DNA of 64,000 bases from Theocolax elegans (taxonomy: Eukaryota; Arthropoda; Insecta; Hymenoptera; Cerocephalidae). A program made the position numbers and the translations under genes. The notes beneath the pieces were generated by a model, which saw nothing but the letters and a program-made list of their open reading frames with translations, was not told the origin of the DNA and made no database searches. Below, piece after piece: positions 13,191 through 27,045 of the stretch. Each line of letters starts with the position of its first letter. Position 1 is the stretch's first letter. The stretch lies in the NCBI GenBank assembly GCA_026168455.1, contig CM047426.1:73063986-73127985 (forward strand), given 5' to 3'.

Positions 13191-16100
13191 GTGCTCGAAC
13201 AAATATCCTCCTAGGTTTTTTGTCACAGTAAGAAATACCGTATCTTGCACGAGTACACGCGCGTCTAACTTTAAATAATCAACTCGATCGAAGCGACACA
13301 CTTGTTCCAAATTCTTTTAAATTTTATTTTCATTGGTGCATTGCACTCCAATGTATATCGATAACTAAGCATTTTCGCGTGATACAGAAATATATTCAAA
13401 CAAATGCATCGAAATTGTTTGAAATTCAAATAGTGTGATTTCACTTAATAAGAGTAAATATGCGACCAAGCATAATTATATAGTTTTAGTTTCAGTTATC
13501 TCGATGTAAGAAAATAAAGTGCAATTAGTTTTATCTTGTTTTCTAATCCAAGAATATCGTATATGTAAAAATATTGATATCCTTCCGTAAATAAGCGTGA
13601 AATAACAAATTTCTTACCAATATAATTACTTTTACAAATATATATATTTATATTAAATATGTTTAAAATTTTAACTTTTACTTTTTCCTTTTCTTTTCTT
13701 TTTTCGGCACTCGATCGTCATTCGTCGAAAGCAGTCGTGGCCTTAAACTTTCTCCGATACGGAATATGTAATGATTTGCCTATTACGTGGAGCGTACCTT
13801 TTTTTCTTTTTTTTTGTACTTATATTATTCGGCGAAGAAGGTTTTTTTATCGTCGCTCTATCAAGTCCTTTCTACTTTGGAGTCGGCGGTACATGATTTT
13901 GTACTGTATCAATATCAATCTATAGATTGAAATCGATAATGTGCTTGAGTATTAATAAACTATCGTACAATGGTTAACTACTTTCCTTATTTTTCTTATA
14001 TGTGAAGTTTCGAGGTGTATAGTAGTGTATTTCACGCGATCAACCTTCTTGAGTATTTTACTTATCTTTCAGCACACATTTTGGATTTATGTGCTTCAGT
14101 CATCGCAACGGTGTCGTTCAGTTTCTTTCTCACGATAAGAGCGACAGTTTTATAGGTCAAATTATATATATTTCACCTCGTTTTTGTGCTACATGGCACT
14201 GACGAAATGTCGAAGAAGTTTAAATAAATATTAGTAATAGTTATTTTTTCTCGAAGATTTAACGAAATTCTTCAATTCGAGTACAGTCACTCGAATATTT
14301 TGGATTGAAAATAAGAAAAAAACAGAAGGATTAGACGTATAAGAAAGAAGGAGACAAGTACGGAGATGAAAGAAATGCGTCTCTGTAGGATAATTTCGCT
14401 GGATAAAAGCCGTGCGCTCGGTCGTATTACACGTAAAGGCCGCTCGCGAGGCCGAGGCAAATATGCCGGTGAAAGTCGTCGGTACGTGCAGTCTATATCT
14501 GTATACACCAGGGCTGCCAGTCAGTCACGGGCAATACGAGTATTTCTCAAAATTCTTGTAAGCTTGATCGAATCCATTGAAATCTCACAACTCGAAATTC
14601 GAACAACTCGTTACACCGGTGTTTCCGTCCACCGCCGTCACCAACATATTTTTCTCATCCTTAGCGCGTTATACGCACTTAATTAATTGAGTATTGGTCG
14701 AGCTTCATAGAAAGTCGATGTTAAGAAGAAAACTCGGTGCTCGATGTGGTTAGAGTAAAAATTACACGTCGATTTACCGAATAAAAGTAATACGCTGTAC
14801 ACAGAGCGTAATCGAATCGAAATTAAAATGAGAGAAAGTTTCGGAAGACAGATTTCTCATAGGCATTTCATATTGCACAGGGATTCGTGCAAATAATACC
14901 AAGCGCGAACGTTGCAAACGAATCGAATAACGATAAAGATATTGCGATTAACGATATATGTCGAAGCGCGCGAGTCATCGTCGCGGCATCGCGCCGTCCG
15001 ATTAGGCTCGTTACGCGTGCTCCCGATCTCGCATGCGCGCGTTCGCGCCTCTCCGACTAGCCAAGTTCCCTTGCTTCGCTCGATACATCATCGTTAGATT
15101 CGCTTGCCTACTTTGCCTCCTGCACTCTCGCTTCCTTCCCAAATCTTATTTTCTTCTTCTTTTCCTTTCTTCCTGCGACCTTTTCATACGCGCATTACCA
15201 TTATGATTTATCCAAAGTCAGCCTTTTTAACTGACTTTGAAAAAGGAGAAGGTTCTCAATTCGATCTGTATTTTATAACGATTGTCCAGCAATTATTTTG
15301 AAACTACTTAATCAATTTAAATTTAACAAAATGATAATGAAAGATAATTACACCCTGGTAGTCCCATTCGAATTTGCACATGAATATCTCATCCGTATAA
15401 ACCATGCGTACTAATAATAGTGCCGACAATAGTACGATCGATGATGGTAGTTTTTTTTTGTAGCCATAATCGCTAAGTGTAGTTATTAATTAATAATAGA
15501 AATTGTCTATTGTACGCACACGTACTACTGTTAGCATAATAAATACCATGTGTATAATAATGCCTAAATTGCAGTTATAAATTAAAAATATGATATAAAA
15601 GAAACTTATTACAAAAAAAACGACTTTAACAAATACACTAAAGTTTGAAATAATTAAACAAATTGTAAATTAACATATTAAATCTAATGTAAATATTATT
15701 TTGAAATATCTCAAATCTGATGTAAACGTTAAATATACTCTGAAATAATGAATGAATTAATTAATAAACATTTTAAAATTTGACACTGATTTTAAAAATA
15801 TGTTTTGTGAATTATTTCCTATCTTTTTAGGAATTATTTTACACTTATTAGTGTATTTTTTTGAAATGTGTTTTTTACGTTAATCTGTACTTGTTATTTA
15901 AATTTCTTCCTCGATTCATTTTCGTTAACACGACACTCACAGAATTCGTTATATGCAATATTGTTGTCAGGTTAAAAACGTTTTGCAAACCCGTTGGAAA
16001 CAATGGATTATTTTACTTCGATTGTCTGCCAAATTGTTTTCTTTTAAATATCTTTAATAATCAAAGAAATTTTATGCTGGAAGCGTAAATTAGATTTTCG

Positions 16101-17265
16101 GAGAAGCCCGATGTATTCGACTAAATCTGTTACTTAAAATTATTTTCAAAGCGTCAAATCAACATTTATGCAATAAGTAACATTTTTAACATAATTATAG
16201 TTGTGGATTCACGTAAAATCAATGATGCCATGCAATCTATATGAGACTACTTTCGGTGACTGCAGTTAAATCGTATTAGTGATCGAGTCAAAGGAATACG
16301 CTGATAATACAAAATTTGTCTTTGGACTGCAACAGAATATCGTTATAAAACGGGCGAATGAATTTTAATCGAGGAAACCGTTTTATTTCCTCTCCAAGCG
16401 CAGAGTATATATCTATATATATTCATAGCGGACAAGCGCCGAGCAACACCAAACGATGTTTTTTCAACAGGCAGTATAATCGAGCTACTTTTTTCTTCAT
16501 TCTTTAAAACTTTCGTTCTAATTACCTAAGGAGGTATTAAATAATTATTAGTTACTAATTATTATTTAACGATTTCTCGTTACATATCGATAACTTATCC
16601 TGTTCGAAGTTTAAGATTAACAGATAGGTCTAGCTTTCCTCTAGAGAACCGCTTGGTAATCGTAGATGAAAGTCTAAGATTGACAGAATTATTGTTAAAT
16701 TACGCAGCTTTTGCTGGTTGGAGCCGAAAGTATTATACATAAATACATATGTATGCTGTGTATAAAGTGTGTTCATTCGCGTTTGCGTTGCATATCTCAA
16801 CGAAATTTAAAAATCACTTAAAGTGAATGTGAAATCTCGAGTTTCTTTTACACGATACGAATTATACAAGTGTATTGCAATATGATGCGAAAGTGTCGGT
16901 GTCCGGGTCATCCGTAAAAAAATAAAACGAATATCCGAATTGGTTAGTTTGGAATTCTTGGAGGTTGATTCACTCGTTCCTTACGGTAAAGAACTACCTA
17001 CTTTTTGTAGGTTAAACTCGATTTCACGCTCCTTACACCATATTTCATTAAAGGTTGCAACTTTATGCTCCTCGAAACTTTTAACAGTTAACTCGAACGA
17101 TCGTACCACGCGCTAAACTATATTTTTCATTCGGTTATCCTTTATAATAATAATTATCTCGTATAATAATTTTAATTATACTCGTTAGAATAGGTTGGAA
17201 AAACATTCTACTCGCGTAAGCTTAATGAAATTTGTGTATAATAAAAAGTGACTAGCCAACTTTCG
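13191..17265. other. AT-rich stretch with one GC-rich patch
   Basis: Mostly AT-rich. A small CpG-rich patch lies at 14940-15080. A perfect 9-bp inverted repeat lies at 15213-15221 and 15231-15239. No supportable gene was seen. Confidence 0.6.
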
Positions 17266-17294
17266 ATTGTTCTCGCTATTATATACGTATATAA

Positions 17295-17295
<1 letters not shown>

Positions 17296-17325
<30 letters not shown>
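17296..17325 (+). repeat. (TG)n microsatellite
   Basis: About 15 uninterrupted TG units. Confidence 0.9.
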
Positions 17326-17329
<4 letters not shown>

Positions 17330-17559
17330 CATATAGATATTATTTACCGAGGGAAAAAGTGGAGGCTGCAGTCGCGACTAATAGCGAATAAAATTGATAT
17401 TTCCTGGAGATTCGTTAAGATTTGTAAAGGTTACTGCGCAGCTGAGCTTAAAATTATGAAAAGTAATTGGAATGACAGATTGGATAAAAGAATTCGTGGC
17501 ATTCGACGATCCTTACTTGGTCTATTATGGAAATGACCGAAAACCAATGTTTATAGCTC

Positions 17560-17870
17560 GAGGAATAAAGAGGCGGAGGGAGAATTTCGAGGAACGGTGG
17601 CGGCGACAATATTTTGTCGACAGCACTCGAGGTTATTGCGACACGCGGCACGTGCAAAGTTGCGTCGCGCCGGCGCACTCGCGCTCCTCGCACCGCACCG
17701 CTCCACTCGATGTATCAACTCTTCAACGTTTCTCTTCTGCTCTCCGCTATTTTTCAGCGCAGCGTGGATCAAACAAACGGCGGCCTTGTGTTTCTTTGCA
17801 ACACTTTCAAGTGCGCACGTTGCGAGAGATACGCGACACTCGGGAAATGCGCGTGTATGCACCTATCCTC
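17560..17870. other. CpG-rich patch open in several frames
   Basis: All three + frames and two - frames are open across much of this segment, a typical effect of GC-rich DNA. The longest is 186 codons (17472-18032, +). Its translation is basic, shows no domain, and runs without change of character from AT-rich into GC-rich DNA. I do not call a gene, but a promoter or non-coding exon is possible. Confidence 0.3.
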
Positions 17871-18780
17871 TCGTCTCTAGATCTCTGGACTTGTCCAAAC
17901 AAAACGAATTACATATATACACTCTTTGCAATTTCACGTAATTGCTTTCGGAAAATCCGACAAAATGGATTTTTGGACCTTGACGAGAATACGAAGCAGA
18001 TCCTCGTCAGTCACGGAAAGTACGATGAATAATTTAAATGCTACTTAAATGCTCGCTGGGTTTCGTATATACGGTTAAATAAAGCAATTTTCATCACGAT
18101 ACGATTTTTATTTATAAATAACTTTAACGTTGCACAAGTGACCTTATAAAAATTCAGCAGAATGCATTTTTTCTCGTCAGGATTGTGAAATTTAAATTAA
18201 ATTTCGACGTTCACGTGGTTCCAAACTTTCCTCTTAAATTAAACTTGGAGATACGATTATTTCAATTATTTAGACATCGATAGAATTATTGCTGCTACCG
18301 GGATTGGAGCAAACTAATTGTTACTGTGATATAAAAATAAGAACGTGGTGACTAGCAGTATACAGAGAAAATAATAATTGTTGCTCGAGTACAAGGAAGT
18401 TTAATGTCGTCGCTTCGTTTTCAAGAAAAGTATATATATACGAAATGCGCACAAAGAAGTTGATGATATTTTTAGGTTTCTCTATTTATCTTAAAAACTA
18501 AGTAGCAGAGTTTAAGCTTATCGATCATTCGAGTTCTGTGCGGGTCTTATTATTCCATCGTGTAATTATTGCTTTTAAAATAGGAGCTTCAAATATATTA
18601 TAAATCGAGAATCGAAGACCGATCCGAGCTATTCGGCATCGATGTAATTAGATCAATCGGTCGCTGTTACCATTTGTCGAAGGAAAGCTCTACAGGATCG
18701 AAAATATTTATTGCGATAAGCGGTGCATCGACGGTTCATCGCACTCGAGAACCGAGCGGAATAAAATACGTATACGTGTA
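17871..18780. other. AT-rich stretch, nothing recognised
   Basis: AT-rich sequence lies between two GC-rich patches. I see no exon, RNA gene or repeat of note. Confidence 0.55.
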
Positions 18781-19280
18781 AGCGTCGGAGCACGGTAGAT
18801 CGATGGCGCATCGCTATACCCAGGAGGCGAGAATAACGAGGAAAAAATAGGATATGTAGGTATTCGGATTACGCGAGAAGGTGGCTCTCCAGCTCCTTTT
18901 ATGTAAGTCGCCGAAAAGAGAGCAGGGGCTTAATATACACGCGCATTTCTTTTCTCGCTCGGGCGCGTTTGCTTTCGCTCGTCGCGACGGACGAAAATAG
19001 CGCATCTCCCGGTATTTTTAGGCTTGCGCGACGGGGCACCGGCGCGATCGCACACTCGAGGGACTAACGAGGCGCCCGATCAACACCTGTTCGCGGCCAC
19101 TTTTTGCCCCACCTGAAATTACAGCCTTCGTTGGCCGCTCCTCTCGGTCTTTTCCTCGTTTGCTTCTTGCTTCCCGAGACCGAGACTCTTTTCTTCTCGA
19201 TCTCTCTTGTCGCGGGACTTGCGTCCAACGAGCGAGCAAAATACTATATCGTGCGCTACGTTTTCTACGCTCCGAGTATC
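18781..19280. other. GC-rich patch, possible regulatory element
   Basis: CpG-dense sequence with open frames on both strands. The minus-strand translations are arginine- and glutamate-rich low-complexity. No splice-delimited exon was recognised. Confidence 0.3.
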
Positions 19281-22200
19281 GATTAATCGCCGGCTAGTCA
19301 TGTGAACAGTGTGCTCCGAATGTTTATATCGCAAATTAGCGTTGCACAAATGCGTTCGCTAACATCGCAGCTTCTCTTCTCGCGTTTTAAAAATACATCG
19401 CGAAATATTACCACGCCCGAAGGTTACACTTTTAAAAATTATTTTTGGATATTTGGATATTTCGCTGAGCGATAATATGAAAGCGCGATAAAACCTTCAA
19501 CGAGGTATGCTTGCTTCGACGAAACGTTATAATCTGTTTATAAATTCAGCTGAAACCGTGATTGCGTTACGTTCGATGATGATGACGGAAATGCAATCGA
19601 AGTTAGCGTTGGCCTAATAAACGATTTTCATTAACTTTGATTAAATCGATGAGCGCGTATTTTCAAATGTTACGTTTATATAAATATTCCGCTAACGTAC
19701 GTGTGGTATGAGAACCATTTCAATTAGGATGTATCTTGCCGAGATTTCATTTAATCAGCTTGTACTCGCTGAGTTTAGCAAAAAATACATTGTTCTTAAG
19801 TATACCGCTTTCTAAACGCGTCGGTATTGCATTTTTCTTGGCACTTTATTTTATTCTCGGTTGTCGTTGAAACCAAATAAAAACCGATACAAGTATATAT
19901 ATATTCGAAGCGATTTTGATTCCGCTGCATTAATTACATTGAAAAGAAAATGAAAATTGCGAAATACTTATTCCGCTGTGATTTTTAATCAAAACGTCTT
20001 TGAAAATTTAAAATGTAAATCAGGTTTCGTTCTGATCGAGTAGCCACGTTTCGAGGTCATACATTTAAAATTACTTTTCGATTATTAATTGCTCGTATTA
20101 CGTCGATAAAATAGTTGCACCTATAAATGTTCTTCGGAAAGCTCGAAATAAACGAAAATGAAATTGGATTACCCGCGATACGTATGGACAGAAAAGACAT
20201 AATGCACGATCTTAGTTAACCCGATACAGATATTGTAAGAAATAAAATTTCGTGTCTTATAAACCCTACCCACTGTCACGTTATCGAGCAAACTTTTGTC
20301 CAATTTACATAATTGCTCTTTGCAAACTGAACAGTTTCATTTAAGTATAATGATACAAGTTTAAAAATGAAACGCAAAGACGGGGGTATGAAGAAAAAAT
20401 CTAAGTAACTCATCGTTGTGAAGTTTCACAATCAAAGTGGCGTTTACTCGTTTACTCGTTGCATTATCAGCTTATATAAATATGCACAAAATGATACTGT
20501 TGTGTGCGTATGCTCTCTATAATTCAACTGGAAAAGAGGAATTAAGAGAGCAACCGAGAAAGAGAGAAAAATATATAAAATCGTTGCGGTATTTAACCTA
20601 CTTTCTCCCTTTGTGGCATTACGGATAAAATAACCACGGAATGCTGATCTTTTGCAGAGCCAGGATGGCTCTTTTTATTTTGCTCTTATATTTACCAAAA
20701 TGTGTGTGTGTGTATTATATACATATATTATCGAACTGAAGTCGATGTTAACAAATAAATCGAACTGTTTAACGACGTTTCCACAAATCTCAACCATCCG
20801 TATCAAACTCTGGTATTTCGTTAGTAAGGATAAAAAAATCGCTAAATAAATAAATTTTTTATAATTATTAATTAGCAGCAACGTGAACCTCTTTCTTAAC
20901 AATATTTATGAGCATTCTTCTTTAATATAAAGGCTATCTAAAATTCATAATTTGTATCGTTAAAGCCGACTAAATTAATCAAAGCAATTCATGCTCGGTA
21001 TACTTTTAATCTCAATAAAGGATAAATAACATGTAAGAAAATTATACGGAGGACGAATCGAGAGAAAGTAAACAAAAGAATCTCAAAAACACTAATCGAA
21101 ATAGTCATTTGGAATAAACACGCATAATCGTTATAATGAATAATCGAGTGAGGTACAACGAAAACTAACTGCGGAAGCTCAGCCTCGAGTAATCTATGAA
21201 GAAAAAAAGTAAAAAAGCAAAGACGTCGTGTAATGAACGCGAATGTGGCATAATATCTGACATGGTCACCTGTTGCATCACACGCACGCGCGTTGCGATG
21301 CTATGTGGAGAAGAAGAGGCAAATGCCTCGCAGACGTTTCGATGTTGGGCGAATGGACAAAAAAAAAGAAAATAAACGAGTCATCAACGCTCTCCTGTCG
21401 ATTGCTTATCCATAATTCACTTTCGATTGGCTTATCGAACAGTTTCTCTGCAGCTCGAACTAATATTTCTTATTTTTTTATTGTCAAATGCATGTACAGC
21501 TATTAATTAAGCTAAAAAATTAATGACTATAGTTTTACGTAACCAACTTTTCGATAAGAATATTTTAATAATAATTGACCCGATTAAAAGTAATTGGTCG
21601 GGTTACGTTTAAAATAAGTGCGCGTAAACTAAAATGGAATATTATTTTAATGTCACTACGAACTCGAACGATACGTTTGCTCATTTACAATTGTACCCTA
21701 TGCGCGACTGTAAAAAAATGTACTCTTGAACTTGAGGTACGACGAGAAAATGAAAAAAATGTCAATCGATACGAGAACGGCTGCATAACAGTGACATTAT
21801 GTAATCCAATCTCGAAAGACCGTGTTGTAAAACCGTTAACAATACCAAACGACGACGTTTTTGCGTCGCGAACTAAAGTTAACTAAAATTGCTTATACAT
21901 TTTCAAAGTTGTACTAACGATTTATCGACTAGACCGTTTCTTATTTCGAGTTGATTTATCGATCGAGTCTATAAAAGAGAGCGTGATAAAGAACGTCGCA
22001 GTGTTTTCCCGAGCGACGAGCAATGCATTTCCCTTATAAGAAAGTAACCTATTAACGGACCCCTGGTAAAAAAAAATGTACTCGTCTACTCTTCGTAGCT
22101 CTGCGTTTCGTACATACGAGTGTGCGAACGGAAAAACGGAAAACACGCGCGAGAAACCTCGTGTGTTATTGAGCGTAGAAGGTCACCTATTTATCAATTT

Positions 22201-23180
22201 TCAACGCTTAGAGCGCGACGTACGAGTCTGTAAAAAAACCAAGACAAAGTATCTTTTATTCGTGGTGTGTAGGATACCTTGAAGTTAACGCTATACCATC
22301 AGGAGTGAATTTATCAAAATCGACCGGGGATTCGCGTAACTGCTCTTAATGAAGACAGGACGGGCAATAAAACTCTTATTATTTCGAGTAATAAGGCAAT
22401 TTTAGCCAACGGTAGTAGAAGGAAACTTGCTTCTAATGTATTTACATTATTTTCCTGTAATAGTTTCTTATCCATTATGTCGACTACAATGTTAACCTAC
22501 TCTACATTCTTTAATGTTGAGGTATAAACGTACAAAAAATTACGGTTGCTCCTGCGCTTTACCCTCGAAAAAAAGAAAAAAATAATATTACGATACTTGG
22601 AGCAAACCTAAAGAAAATATTATAATATTAAGTAAACGGTCGAAGAGTATAAAACGAAATAAGAATAAAAAGAAAGAACTGGTACAAGTTTATTATCGTA
22701 TATCGCAAGTGTATATCAAAAGAGATAAAGTACGCCGTTGGATAAAAGTAAGAGTACAGTAGCACTCGAAGCGCTCGAGTATAGCTGTGGAAACTAATTA
22801 AAGCTCGAAAAGTGGTTTCCATTTTTTGTTTTCTCCACTCGCATATTTCAGTCGAGTGTGGTCATTTAAACGAACGACGCTAGGCTAAAGCGATCCTCGA
22901 AGTCCTTGGCGACTCGAAACGGCTGTCTACACCGTAGATTCAAGAGAAATTAAAGATGGATAGGACGATGTTAATCTCCCCTTGTATTGGATTATCGGCT
23001 CGGTTGATTTACGATTCGCAGGATTAACGCCACTATATCCATTCTCGAGAGTGCAGGTTGACGTTAAAGGAATTTCGAGGAGCCGAAAATAAAAGGATCG
23101 AGATATATCCGGTAGCGAGGACGATGTTAACGACGGACATCGAATATTACGAGGAATAAGCTCGAGAAACGAAGCCGTTA
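19281..23180. other. AT-rich stretch, nothing recognised
   Basis: No conserved exon, RNA gene or transposon signature was seen. Short open frames up to about 100 codons match no family. Confidence 0.6.
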
Positions 23181-23189
23181 GTTTCTCAA

Positions 23190-23645
23190 AACTACTTTCT
23201 ACGCGGCGTCTGCGCGCCGGCGTGAAAGGAATACCCCCCCGTTAGAGCGCGCGCATGCGAGATGCCCCGACGCGTATCGCGGATTCGATAAACGCAGCGG
23301 CAACCTTGCCGGGATTTTGCGCTCGCAACCGGTTGTCCGTGCCTTTGCGTCTACCCGTTTAATTTTAAGAGACGTTATAAGCTTCGAGCCCGCAATTGCA
23401 CGAGTTGTACTCGAAATTCGATTTCCGGGAATAACCGAGGAATCTCCCGGAAGCGCAACGGCGCATGCCAAACCGATGCGCGCAACACGCCGCTCGCTCG
23501 GTACGTCCCCTCGAGCGACGTCTCTTTCTCTCGTTCTTGGTGCTCTCGTTCCGTAAGTTCGCGCTTCGCCGGTTTCACGGATTATGCTTCTGTGCGCGCG
23601 CGCGCGCGAGTGAGCAAGCGAGCCTAGGCTATCAAACGCTCCTTA
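23190..23645. other. GC-rich patch with alternating GC run
   Basis: CpG-rich, with an alternating GC run at about 23596-23608 that could adopt Z-DNA. Overlapping frames are open on both strands. A promoter or enhancer role is an inference from composition only. Confidence 0.3.
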
Positions 23646-24465
23646 CTTCCCGATAATGCACGTCTCACTTTTCTATATACCAGTCTCACTTTCCCTTTTA
23701 CATTCGTCTCTCCCGATGCTGCGTCTCCTTATTTATTAGCCATCTCTGCGAGAGGCAAATGTTATTATTATTATTATGGTTTTCGTTACCACTATACTTA
23801 CTCCGAGACTTGATGTACTTTTACGACCCATGTTCATACTTTTTTGTAGTACACCATTCGAAATTATGTAAGACGACCGTGGCTCGTACATTTAACATCT
23901 GTTGTGATTAAAATTAATAAACGAGCTGTTGGTTTGCCAGTCTACAGAGTTACAATTAATAATTCGGTTGTAAATGCATCACCTTCAAAAAGATACGAAA
24001 CTTTCGAGTCGATTCGTTTATGTTCTGCAAGCGAGTATGTCTAAAGCTATGAAATTTCGTCGGCGATAAGAAAGGTAAAATTTCGTCGAGTTGCACCATC
24101 ACAAGTAAGAGAGCGTAAGCTGATTTTTAAACCGAGCTTTAGACGGATACGATATCAGATGGTTTTTAAGACGTTGGTCTGAATCGAAACGGAGTTACCA
24201 AGATGAGGTATACGAGATCGCGTGAACACCGAGAATTAATTGCGAATTTTTGTAACTTTTGAACGCGCGGATGAAAACTGCGAATTTGATTGTGTAGAAG
24301 CAAGCGAACCAGCGTCACGGTCGATGATTCCGAGGAAACGGTGTAGCAGCTCGATTTACTCGAGTACCAGCATAGTATTACACGCACATCCATCCAGCTC
24401 GATCGTCATTTTACCTTTTCCACGGGAAATTTTTAATTTACCGTTACGAGCGCCTCGAAGCACAA
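23646..24465. other. AT-rich stretch, nothing recognised
   Basis: No exon or repeat of note apart from a short ATT run near 23762-23776. Confidence 0.55.
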
Positions 24466-24970
24466 TGAACGCGGCCTATCGATTCGCAACGCCTCGAGAA
24501 CCGATTTACCTGCAAAAGGCATTCGCATTACCAAACGAACGATCGGATTGTACCTTGCGTGAATCGTCACCCACAAGAAGGAGAATATAAAGAAATACCG
24601 TAGAGGAGGGGAGGGTGGAGGAAGATAACTACCGAGGGAAAGAAAATTCTCTTTCGTTCGGCTCGATAAGCCAACTCGATAACTTTCCTGGCTGCACTCG
24701 CTCGCTCGCTCGCTCACTCGGTTGCGTGATAAAAGAATCGTCTCGTCGAGCCGTAGCGACAGGGCCGAGTCAGGTATAACGCGCGAGCGAAAGAAAGTCG
24801 GTCCCGTTACGAAATAGCGAGTGAATGCCGGCTATCTGGGTCAGACAAAAGCGGAACTTCCGCGACGAGGAGGAGGGGAGTCGAGTTGCCCCCGCGACCA
24901 CTAGACGACGGACGCGACTCTCTTCTTAGCTGTATTCTCCACACAGCTCTGTGCGGCTGAGAATGCCTAA
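24466..24970. other. GC-rich patch with CTCG tandem repeat
   Basis: Contains about five CTCG/CTCA tetranucleotides at 24697-24720. Two small inverted repeats follow: a GCGGAA/TTCCGC palindrome near 24850, and AGCTGT/ACAGCT at 24928-24933 and 24943-24948. CpG-rich. It could be a regulatory element or a non-coding exon. No coding exon is supportable. Confidence 0.3.
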
Positions 24971-25883
24971 GGATTTTCTCTCCCATTATTTATCTACCTC
25001 CTCTTTTTGTTCTCTCGAGCCTACGTGCCACGATTGATCTGTGTATTATCGCATCCGTTCCTCAGTGTATTTTCCAACCTTTGATGATTCAATACATTTT
25101 ATTATTTTCGAACGACATCTCAAATATTTTCTCCTAAATTTTTTAAATTCTGATTCTTTTCGTGCTTTTCGCCTTTTTTCGTTTTACGATCTTACCGATA
25201 GCTGTCTCGCGCGGCAATTGTAGTTTTACTTTTATAACACAGAAACAATAAAACTGGTAATTTTGACTCGTGATTTAGGTCTTGAGTTAACGCTAACCAG
25301 TACGATACTTGGGTAAAAATACACTCGAACGATCATTTTATTGAATAAGAATTTTCGTAAAAGTAAACATTTATTTACAACGTTTTATTTATTGAGGAAA
25401 GCATTTTAATAATCACAATCTATGTTGTTGAATAAAGAATAAACTTTTTAAAACATCGGTAACTCCGAAATTATTTAATTCACTCACACAACAATTACGT
25501 ACCGTATTGTTTTAACACTTTCTATTGATTTAGAAGGAATTTTTTTATTCATAGCTAGTAAGCTTTGGATCCCATTTAATTTTCATTCGGTTTATTTACA
25601 TAAAATATACATCAGTGAATACACGAGGCGATGAAAATTAATGAACTTGTAATTCGTGTTATCGAGGTTATTACATAAACGCGAGGAAGGAAATCGTGCC
25701 TTTAGAAATAAAGCTAAGAACGCAGATAGCTGGAATCGTACCTCGACAACAACATCCTTCAACGAGATCCTTCAACAGTTTTTTTTATGTTCGTAACAAG
25801 CGCCTTTCTCGAGACTGGCTAAACCATTAAATTAAAGCGTGCTGCGCGCACTATACAAAGACTCTCAACGGTGTTTAGGTATG
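24971..25883. other. AT-rich stretch, nothing recognised
   Basis: AT-rich sequence leading up to the TIR element. No gene was seen. Confidence 0.55.
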
Positions 25884-25885
25884 TA

Positions 25886-26452
25886 GGGGAAACCCGGGCA
25901 AGAACCAACACCAAATTCGCTTGAATATTTCCATAGATGGTGGAAAATTCAGGAGGGAGCTAGAGTAATAAATAATAATTTAAATTTAATCGGTATACAC
26001 TCAGAAAAATGGTAAATTAAAAATTATTGCGTTTAGTAGTAACGTGAGGATGTTATTAGATTATCGCTACTTTCGATATAATTGTGTTAAAAATTAGTAT
26101 AAATATTTTAATACTCGTAATACGAAATATGTAGTACTAATTTGTAACATACCATTTTACTCCCTGTAAGTAAACGCCTGTATTTTAATACTTAGATGTG
26201 TTTAACACTCAGTTACAGACTTCTACAATAAATTATTATACTTAACATTTATTTCAAAGTTCATCATTATAATGAATTCGTTTATTATTATAATATATTT
26301 TTGATGATTGACGCCGAACAATAATTTTATGCTCCCAATGAATATTTATGATGTTGTTCTGGGTTCAAATACTGTTTATTTTTTGTTATTATGTAAAAAA
26401 TTGAAGTTGTCATTTTTTTGATAGGAGTGCCGTCTTGCCCGGGCTTTCCCTC
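25886..26452. mobile_element. Non-autonomous TIR element (MITE-like), TA-flanked
   Basis: The two ends form terminal inverted repeats of about 20 bases. Reading inward, the left end at 25886 and the reverse complement of the right end at 26452 share GGGAAA and an exact 11-base block, CCCGGGCAAGA. They differ by two single-base indels in the outer part. A TA dinucleotide abuts both ends (25884-25885 and 26453-26454), as for target-site duplications of Tc1/mariner-like elements. The interior is AT-rich, has no transposase frame and is only 567 bp long, so this would be a non-autonomous relic. The superfamily is not certain, because other TIR elements can also show TA flanks. Confidence 0.7.
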
Positions 26453-26454
26453 TA

Positions 26455-26995
26455 GTAGCCGAAATGTGAAAAGTAAAAGTGTAGCGCTACCGTTTCGCAA
26501 ATGGTTTTAGTTTGTGAAAAAAGAAAAAAAAATTCGAGGAAAAAGCACGAGGTAAAAACCGTGTAATTGCAACCTACTTAGCAAATCACTCAAGTATATA
26601 TTAGTGTATATATACCCGGGTGCTCGAAATTACGTAACAACTCTTACTAAAGCGCTCTGGAGAAAAGAGTACTTTGAATTCTATCGACTGGGTGGCTACA
26701 AGCGAGTGATACTTAAACGAAACAAAACATTTCGATAGTCGTGTATATGTATACGGATAACACCACCAACGACGACGGCGTTAAGCGAAGTAAACGTTAC
26801 GGTAAAGTTGTTTCTTTACGGTGTACGTGCGAAAGAGCAAGAATAATTGGTATTAACTGCGAGATTTGCTACAAAGAGTCGGGGACAAAGGTGATTAATA
26901 ATTTTAAGCGGTGTTCCTGCTTCTGCTGGGAAAAGTACAGGTAATCGAAGGTAATTGTAAATAATGACTGAGTTGGGTCGAGTCAACCATATGTT
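26455..26995. other. AT-rich stretch, nothing recognised
   Basis: Short sequence between the TIR element and the GC island. It includes one small open frame at 26741-26944 (67 codons, cysteine-containing) that matches nothing I know. Confidence 0.5.
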
Positions 26996-27013
26996 TAACC
27001 CACTGGGAGGAAA

Positions 27014-27018
<5 letters not shown>

Positions 27019-27045
<27 letters not shown>
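27019..27045 (+). repeat. (GA)n microsatellite
   Basis: Pure GA dinucleotide run at the left edge of the GC island. Confidence 0.9.

Noticed and set aside
17472..18032. 186-codon open frame on the + strand
   Set aside because: It overlaps open frames on both strands in CpG-rich DNA and shows no recognisable domain. Its codon use does not set it apart from the flanks.
26355..26375. GGTTCAAAT segment resembling a tRNA B box
   Set aside because: No A box or acceptor stem pairs around it, and it lies inside the TIR element.
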